Source of the DNA: SCUN01 sp964355365
GTDB taxonomy: Bacteria > Acidobacteriota > Vicinamibacteria > Vicinamibacterales > SCN-69-37
DNA: 9,735 nucleotides
Assembly: GCA_964355365.1 (NCBI GenBank)
Contig: CAYHEX010000164.1
Span: 1 to 9,735, forward strand
Direction of reading: 5' to 3'
The position numbers and the translations under genes are program-made. Below the pieces are notes generated by a model. The model worked only from the letters and a program-made list of their open reading frames with translations. It had not been told where the DNA came from and ran no database searches. Within the stretch, counting starts at the first letter, position 1. Each line of letters starts with the position of its first letter. Shown in pieces: positions 5,155 through 9,735 of this stretch.

Positions 5155-6668
5155 TGCACGATCGGCAGCTACCGGAACGGATGCCGACCGGCATCGCGGG
5201 ATTTGATCAGGTCGCCAACGGCGGCCTGCCTGTGGGGCGCAGCACGCTGGTGGCGGGCACCGCCGGCAGCGGCAAGACGCTGCTGGCCATGCAGTTTCTG
5301 GCCGAGGGCTTTCGCCAGTTCGGCGAGGCTGGCGTGTGCGTGAGTTTCGAGGAGAGCCCCGCCGACCTGATGGAGAACGTGCGGTCGTTCGGCTGGCAGT
5401 TCGAAGACCTCGTCGAGCAGAAGCACATCGCGTTTGTGGACGGCAGCCCGGAACCGGGAGCGCCCACGGTTGAGGCCGGGGCGTACGATCTGTCGGCGCT
5501 GATGGCGCGGATCGAAAACGCGGTGCGTTCGGTGGGCGCCAAGCGTGTGGCGGTCGATGCCGTCGGCGCGTTACTGGCGCAGTTCAAGGATCCCGACGTG
5601 GTGCGCGCGGAGTTGCACCGCATCAACCAGGGGCTGCGGCTCCTTGGCGTGACCAGCCTGATCACGATTGAGCGCACTGACGAAGAGGGCAGCATCGGCC
5701 GTCTGGGCGTTGAAGAGTTTGTCGCCGACAACGTCCTCGTGTTGCGCAATCGTCTTGAACAGGAGAAGCGCCGCCGCACGGTGGAAATTCTCAAGTTCCG
5801 CGGCGCCACGCACCACAAAGGCGAATATCCCTTCACGGTCGACAACGAAAGCGGCATCACCGTCATTCCGCTGTCGGCGATGGAACTCCGGCAGAAGTCG
5901 TCGCAGGTGCGTGTGTCGTCCGGCGTCGCCGAACTCGATGTGATGTGCGGCGGCGGCATCTACCGCGACTCGGTCATCCTGGTCAGCGGCGCCACCGGCA
6001 CCGGCAAGACGCTGATGGTCACCGAGTACATCAAAGCCGCCATCGAAGCCGGCGAACGCGCGCTGCTGTTTGGCGCCGAGGAAAGCCGCGAGCAGTTGAC
6101 CCGCAACGCGGCCTCCTGGGGCGTGGATTTCGAAGAAGCCGAGCGCCGCGGCCTGCTCCGCATTGTCTGCCGTTATCCGGAGGTCATGGGCCTCGAGGAC
6201 CACCTGCTGCAGATGCGGAAGGAGATCCGCGATTTCAGACCCAGCCGCGTGGCGGTGGACAGCTTGTCCGCGTTCGAGCGCGCGTCCTCCGCGAAGTCGT
6301 TCCGCGAGTTCGTGATCGCCCTGACCAGCTTCATCAAGCAGCAGGAGATCACCGGCCTGTTCACCAACACCACGTCCATGCTGATGGGCGGCGAGTCGAT
6401 CACCGAAGCACACGTGTCCACGATTACCGACACGATCATTTTGCTGCGCTATGTGGAACTCTACGGCGAGATGCGCCGCGGCCTGACCGTGTTGAAGATG
6501 CGCGGCACGTGGCACCAGAAAGACATCCGCGAATACGTGATCGACGGCACGGGCATGCACATCAAGGCGCCGTTCCGCGGCGTGCACGGGATCCTCACCG
6601 GGTCGCCGGCCTACGTGTTCCGCGGCGAACAGGCCCGCCTCGACGAGCTCTTCCGGGGTGACGCCTAG
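5154..6668 (+). CDS. kaiC: Circadian clock ATPase/autokinase KaiC (double domain)
   Basis: This is a 504-aa tandem RecA-like ATPase, slightly shorter than the 519-aa S. elongatus protein. CI domain (about 10-245): Walker A GTAGSGKT (35-42) and catalytic Glu66-Glu67. CII domain (about 250-504): Walker A GATGTGKT (279-286) and Glu309-Glu310. The autophosphorylation segment reads SITEAHVSTITDT, keeping the adjacent Ser422-Thr423 pair equivalent to S431/T432, and Thr417 at the place of T426. The C-terminal part after DGTGMHI carries the A-loop/tail region (GILTGSPAYVFRGEQ...) where KaiA acts in cyanobacteria, with a short tail. All residues needed for ATP hydrolysis and the phospho-cycle are present, so this is a true KaiC and not a single-domain KaiC-like ATPase. 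I prefer ATG 5154 over GTG 5151 because AAGGAG at 5141-5146 then sits 7 nt away. It is co-translated with kaiB and overlaps the next gene. Confidence 0.97.
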   Translation: MHDRQLPERMPTGIAGFDQVANGGLPVGRSTLVAGTAGSGKTLLAMQFLAEGFRQFGEAGVCVSFEESPADLMENVRSFGWQFEDLVEQKHIAFVDGSPEPGAPTVEAGAYDLSALMARIENAVRSVGAKRVAVDAVGALLAQFKDPDVVRAELHRINQGLRLLGVTSLITIERTDEEGSIGRLGVEEFVADNVLVLRNRLEQEKRRRTVEILKFRGATHHKGEYPFTVDNESGITVIPLSAMELRQKSSQVRVSSGVAELDVMCGGGIYRDSVILVSGATGTGKTLMVTEYIKAAIEAGERALLFGAEESREQLTRNAASWGVDFEEAERRGLLRIVCRYPEVMGLEDHLLQMRKEIRDFRPSRVAVDSLSAFERASSAKSFREFVIALTSFIKQQEITGLFTNTTSMLMGGESITEAHVSTITDTIILLRYVELYGEMRRGLTVLKMRGTWHQKDIREYVIDGTGMHIKAPFRGVHGILTGSPAYVFRGEQARLDELFRGDA

Positions 6669-8571
6669 GGTGGACGCGCGTCCGTCGTTCGGCACCACGG
6701 AAGGTGCGCAGCCCGAGACGGCGTACCGCGTGCTCCTGATCGAGGACGACCCGGGCGACGCCGACCTGACACGCGAACGGCTGTCGGATGTGCCCGGCCA
6801 CGTGTTCTCGGTCGAGCACGTCGCCACACTCGACGCCGCCGTGCAGGTGCTCACTGACGGCGTGCAGGCGTTCGACGTCGTCGTCGTGGACCTCAACCTG
6901 CCCGACTCACGCGGGATCGACACGCTCGCTCGGGTGCGCACCGTGGCGGCCCACGTTCCGGTGATCGTGCTGTCCGGCCTGGGCGCACCGGAACTGCGCG
7001 AGCAGGCGCTCCGGGCCGGCGCGGCCGACGTGTTGCACAAGGACGAGCCTGCGTCGAAACTGCTGGCGCGGGCGGTGTTGTATTCCCTCGAGCGCATCCG
7101 CGCTGAGGCGGGGCGTCAGCGGATTGAGCGGCTGATTCTCGAGAGTCCCGACGGCGTGATCGTGACCGACAAAGGCGGTCGCGTGCTGTTCGTCAATCAG
7201 GCGGCGGAGGCGCTGTTCGGCCGGCCCGAGCAGAGCTTTGTGGGCGAGTTACTGGGGTTTTCGATTCAAGACGGCCAGACACTCGAAATCGAAGTGCTGC
7301 GCGGCCAGGAGCGCCGCGCCGCCGAATTGCGCGTCGCCGAGTGCATGTGGCAGGAGACCGAGGGGTTCCTGGCGACGATCCGGGACGTGACCGACCGCAA
7401 CCGCATGTCGGAGCATCTGCGGCACAAGCAGAAGCTCGAAGCGATCGGCCAACTGGCGGGCGGCGTGGCGCATGATTTCAACAATCTGCTGACGGTCATC
7501 CTGTCGCGCGCGGACTTCGCGATTGATGGCGTCGACGCCACGAGCGAGGCCCACGCGCAACTCGAGGGCATCCGCCGCGCGAGCCGCCGCGCCGCGACCC
7601 TGACGCGCCAGTTGCTCACGTTTGCCCGCCGGCAAGCGCATGCCTCAGCCGTCGTCGACCTCAATGAGATCGTGCGAAACATGCAGCACATGCTGGGTCG
7701 ACTCATCGGGGAACATATCGATGTGCGGCTGACGTTCGATCCTGATCTGCCGGCGATCCTCGCCGATCCCGATCAGATCGGCCAGGCCCTCACCAACCTG
7801 TCGCTGAATGCCCGCGATGCGATGCCGTCCGGTGGGCGTCTCTCGGTGTCGACCGCCGTGGTCACGCTCGAGGAGTCCGACGCGCGCGCCCTCGGGCTGA
7901 TGCCCGGCCGCTTTGTCCGGCTGACCGTGGCGGATACCGGGCATGGCATTCCTGAGAGCATCCGCGACCGCATCTTCGAACCGTTCTTCACGACCAAGAA
8001 AGAGCGCGGCACCGGCTTGGGGTTGTCGATGGTCCACGGGATCGTCACCCAGGCTGGGGGACAGATCCGCGTGATCAGCGAGCCGGATACCGGCGCCACG
8101 TTCGAGATCTTTCTGCCGCCGGCGGCTGCCGACGACGTGGCCGCACCCGATCCGGCCGGTGCCGAGGCTCTGGTAGGCGACGAACGCATCCTGCTGGTTG
8201 AGGACGAGCCGGACGTGCGCGAAGTGGCGGCGGCCATGCTGGCCCGAAACGGCTATGACGTGGTGCCCGTCCCGGATGGGGCTGCCGCGCTGGAGGTCTG
8301 GAGAACTGCGATCGAGCCGTTTGCGCTGGTCCTGACCGATATCGTGATGCCCGGCATCAGCGGATGGGAACTCGGCGAGCAGATCAAGGCGCTGTCGCCG
8401 GACCAGCGCGTGCTCTTCATGTCGGGCTATTCCGACGAAGTGCTGGCCGATCACGGTGTGGTGGAGTCGTCGATTCCGCTCCTGCAGAAGCCGTTTACCA
8501 GCGCCGACTTGGCGCGGGCCGTGCGACGCTCCCTCGACGGCCCGGCCAAAAATCTCACTAAGCCGTACTAA
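6658..8571 (+). CDS. Hybrid histidine kinase REC-PAS-HisKA-HATPase-REC
   Basis: This is a 637-aa soluble hybrid kinase. The N-terminal receiver (24-146) has Glu29-Asp30, Asp78, Ser106 and Lys128; its VLLIEDDPGDADL start closely echoes the two stand-alone regulators upstream. A PAS domain follows (about 155-247), then HisKA with GGVAHDFNNLL and His272. HATPase_c has N-box Asn380/Asn384, G1 DTGHGI (426-431), FEPFFTTK and G2 GTGLGLSMV. The C-terminal receiver (about 509-628) has Asp516, phospho-acceptor Asp561, Ser589 and Lys611. No DNA-binding domain and no membrane segment are present. The start is most likely GTG 6658, which overlaps the kaiC end by 11 bp; GTG 6670, just after the kaiC stop, is an alternative. 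The layout suggests phosphate or binding input at the first receiver, kinase modulation, and intramolecular transfer to the last receiver. A link to the KaiC state is inferred from operon position only. Confidence 0.95.
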   Translation: MTPRVDARPSFGTTEGAQPETAYRVLLIEDDPGDADLTRERLSDVPGHVFSVEHVATLDAAVQVLTDGVQAFDVVVVDLNLPDSRGIDTLARVRTVAAHVPVIVLSGLGAPELREQALRAGAADVLHKDEPASKLLARAVLYSLERIRAEAGRQRIERLILESPDGVIVTDKGGRVLFVNQAAEALFGRPEQSFVGELLGFSIQDGQTLEIEVLRGQERRAAELRVAECMWQETEGFLATIRDVTDRNRMSEHLRHKQKLEAIGQLAGGVAHDFNNLLTVILSRADFAIDGVDATSEAHAQLEGIRRASRRAATLTRQLLTFARRQAHASAVVDLNEIVRNMQHMLGRLIGEHIDVRLTFDPDLPAILADPDQIGQALTNLSLNARDAMPSGGRLSVSTAVVTLEESDARALGLMPGRFVRLTVADTGHGIPESIRDRIFEPFFTTKKERGTGLGLSMVHGIVTQAGGQIRVISEPDTGATFEIFLPPAAADDVAAPDPAGAEALVGDERILLVEDEPDVREVAAAMLARNGYDVVPVPDGAAALEVWRTAIEPFALVLTDIVMPGISGWELGEQIKALSPDQRVLFMSGYSDEVLADHGVVESSIPLLQKPFTSADLARAVRRSLDGPAKNLTKPY

Positions 8572-8595
8572 TATTTCTCCCGCCTCGGCCGATTA
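8569..8595 (+). promoter_or_regulatory. Sigma-28 (FliA)-type promoter for the chemoreceptor gene
   Basis: TAATATTT (8569-8576), an 11-base spacer, then GCCGATTA (8588-8595) fits the flagellar sigma-28 consensus TAAAGTTT-N11-GCCGATAA at 6 of 8 and 7 of 8 positions with the exact spacing. Transcription would begin near 8602, giving a leader of about 100 nt before the chemoreceptor GTG. Chemoreceptor genes are classic sigma-28 targets. The -35 element overlaps the TAA stop of the hybrid kinase, so the kai operon and this gene abut with no separate terminator visible between them. Confidence 0.68.
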
Positions 8596-8622
8596 CCCAT
8601 GAGTCTCGGCTTGAGCAGCCTT

Positions 8623-8637
8623 GTCACGCAACGTGAC
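8623..8637. promoter_or_regulatory. 15-bp inverted repeat in the chemoreceptor leader
   Basis: GTCACG-CAA-CGTGAC is a perfect 6-bp inverted repeat with a 3-base centre. It lies about 20 nt downstream of the predicted sigma-28 start point. It may be an operator (its half-site GTCACG/CGTGAC is protein-binding-like) or a small RNA hairpin. No function can be read from it. Confidence 0.3.
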
Positions 8638-8654
8638 CTGCACCCAGCCGAACC

Positions 8655-8681
8655 GCCCGAGCCGTGCACTTCGACTCGGGC
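8655..8681 (+). promoter_or_regulatory. Stem-loop just upstream of the chemoreceptor ribosome site
   Basis: GCCCGAG (8655-8661) pairs perfectly with CTCGGGC (8675-8681) across a 13-nt loop that itself contains the palindrome GTGCAC. It ends 6 nt before GAGGAGG (8688-8694). No T-run follows, so it is a poor intrinsic terminator. A hairpin this close to the ribosome site could modulate translation of the chemoreceptor, which is inference. Confidence 0.35.
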
Positions 8682-8699
8682 ACTTTCGAGGAGGGTGTT

Positions 8700-9735
8700 G
8701 TGGGTAACTGGACAATTGGCAAGAAACTGTACAGTATCGTCGGGGCGCTGGCCCTGTTGTTGGGTGTGGCGAGCGGGTTTGCCATGTGGAGTGGCGGAAA
8801 CCTGAATGACAGCATCGACACGGCACTCAGCAAGACGGGCAAGAAGGTCGAGCTGGCGCTGCGGATTCAGCAGAATGCCCTGGCCCTGAGGGGTGAACAG
8901 CGGCGCCTGCTCGTTGCGTCCTTCGGCAAGGACCCCGACGCGATGGAAGCGGCCTCGAAGGCCATCGACGACATCATCAAACTGAACAAGGAGCGCATGG
9001 CGCAAATAACGCCGTTGCTGGCTACCGCGGAGGGCAAGAAACTGGTCGCCGACATCGACACGGCAATCGATGCCTGGGCGGTGACCGACGGGGAAGTGGA
9101 CACGCTCGCCAAAGCCGGGAAGTCGATGGAAGCCTGGGCCGAGGCCAAGGAGAAGAGCAACCCCCTCATCGCGCAAGTCGACGAAATGACCGACAAGCTC
9201 CTCGCCCAGCAGGATGCGTTCATCAAGAACGCCGAAGCCGAGGCCGAGGCGACCTACGCCGGCATTCGCTACACGATGTTCGGCATCATCTTCATGTCGG
9301 TGCTGATTGTGGCCGGCGCGATCTTCATCGTGCGCGGCACCAGCAACTCGCTGCGCCGGGTGGCTGTGGAACTGAAGGACGGCGCCGCGCAGGTGGAGCA
9401 GGCGGCTGGTCAGGTGTCGACCTCCGCGCAGTCGCTCTCGCAGGGCGCGACCGAGCAGGCCTCCTCACTCGAAGAAACCTCGGCGTCGATGGAAGAGATG
9501 GCGTCGATGACGCGCCGCAACGCCGACAACGCCGCGCAGGCGGCGAAGCTCGTGAACGAAGTGGCCCATCAGGTGACGGCGTCGAACACGGCGCTCGGCG
9601 AAATGGTCGGGTCGATGGACGGGATCCGCGAGTCGAGCAACAAGGTCGCGAAGATCATCAAGACGATCGACGAGATCGCGTTCCAGACCAACATCCTGGC
9701 GCTCAACGCGGCGGTGGAAGCGGCGCGCGCAGGCG
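8700..9735 (+). CDS. Methyl-accepting chemotaxis protein, 3' end off-window
   Basis: The first 345 residues of a transmembrane chemoreceptor are visible, open to the window edge. GTG 8700 follows GAGGAGG (8688-8694) by 5 nt, and the protein begins VGNWTIGKKL. Segment TM1 spans about 11-30. A helical, Lys/Glu/Ala-rich periplasmic region of 4HB_MCP-like size spans about 31-189. TM2 spans about 191-212. The cytoplasmic signalling domain starts at once, with GATEQASSLEETSASMEEM (249-267) as methylation-helix sequence. The hairpin tip DEIAFQTNILALNAAVEAAR (324-343) contacts CheA/CheW, and the sequence ends within it. A full HAMP domain is missing: only about one helix (213-235) lies between TM2 and the signalling helix, and the usual Pro after TM2 is absent. 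Such HAMP-reduced receptors are known. Ligand unknown. A sigma-28 promoter precedes it. Confidence 0.95.
   Translation, partial: MGNWTIGKKLYSIVGALALLLGVASGFAMWSGGNLNDSIDTALSKTGKKVELALRIQQNALALRGEQRRLLVASFGKDPDAMEAASKAIDDIIKLNKERMAQITPLLATAEGKKLVADIDTAIDAWAVTDGEVDTLAKAGKSMEAWAEAKEKSNPLIAQVDEMTDKLLAQQDAFIKNAEAEAEATYAGIRYTMFGIIFMSVLIVAGAIFIVRGTSNSLRRVAVELKDGAAQVEQAAGQVSTSAQSLSQGATEQASSLEETSASMEEMASMTRRNADNAAQAAKLVNEVAHQVTASNTALGEMVGSMDGIRESSNKVAKIIKTIDEIAFQTNILALNAAVEAARAG

Noticed and set aside
5571..7097. 508-codon open frame on the minus strand, opposite kaiC and the hybrid kinase
   Set aside because: It lies entirely antisense to two well-identified genes. Its protein is Arg/His/Ala-rich without recognisable domains, as expected of the third-position GC frame in GC-rich DNA.
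8596..8699. Cyclic-di-GMP riboswitch in the chemoreceptor leader
   Set aside because: Chemoreceptor leaders often carry one, but the conserved GEMM sequence blocks are absent here.

Overview
The window is GC-rich bacterial chromosome with tightly packed genes and frequent GTG starts. The phylum cannot be fixed from sequence alone. The GC-rich codon use, the secreted rhodanese plus TlpA-type thioredoxin pair, the tRNA-linked short repeats with a GIY-YIG gene, and a kaiBC locus flanked by hybrid kinases and a chemoreceptor would all fit an Acidobacteriota (Vicinamibacteria-like) or deltaproteobacterial-type organism. A cyanobacterium is unlikely. This placement is inference.

Layout. (1) Positions 1-55 are the 3' half of a tRNA-Ser. 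A gene-free stretch with short GC-rich repeats follows (56-397), then a small GIY-YIG endonuclease-like gene (398-646). (2) On the minus strand, a two-gene operon (1695 down to 723) encodes an exported cysteine-rich rhodanese-like protein and an exported TlpA/ResA-type thioredoxin. (3) Divergent from it, at 1787-1939, is a 50-aa Cys/His-rich putative zinc protein. A 21-codon hydrophobic reading frame follows in the same frame after its stop. (4) Positions 2076-8571 look like one long plus-strand operon: PAS-PAS histidine kinase, single-domain response regulator, receiver protein with a KaiA-like helical C-terminus, KaiB, KaiC, and a REC-PAS-HisKA-HATPase-REC hybrid kinase. The last five genes are separated by 5 bp or overlap. 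(5) At 8700 a methyl-accepting chemotaxis protein begins and runs off the window end. A good match to a flagellar sigma-28 promoter lies at 8569-8595, over the stop codon of the hybrid kinase.

How the genes may work together. KaiC is a double-domain ATPase that keeps both Walker A motifs, both catalytic Glu pairs and the Ser-Thr autophosphorylation pair, so it should be a phosphorylating timer ATPase. KaiB is a clear canonical KaiB. Classical KaiA is essentially cyanobacterial. Here the gene just upstream of kaiB encodes a receiver domain joined to a helical domain whose pattern resembles the KaiA C-terminus (or the related RsbU N-terminal fold). It could therefore be a phosphorylation-gated KaiA equivalent. 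The two kinases and four receiver domains of the operon contain no DNA-binding output domain, so the output is probably protein-protein. The adjacent chemoreceptor gene suggests motility as one possible target. The most interesting hypothesis from this window is a compact, possibly self-contained 'REC-KaiA / KaiB / KaiC + phosphorelay' timing cassette in a non-cyanobacterium.
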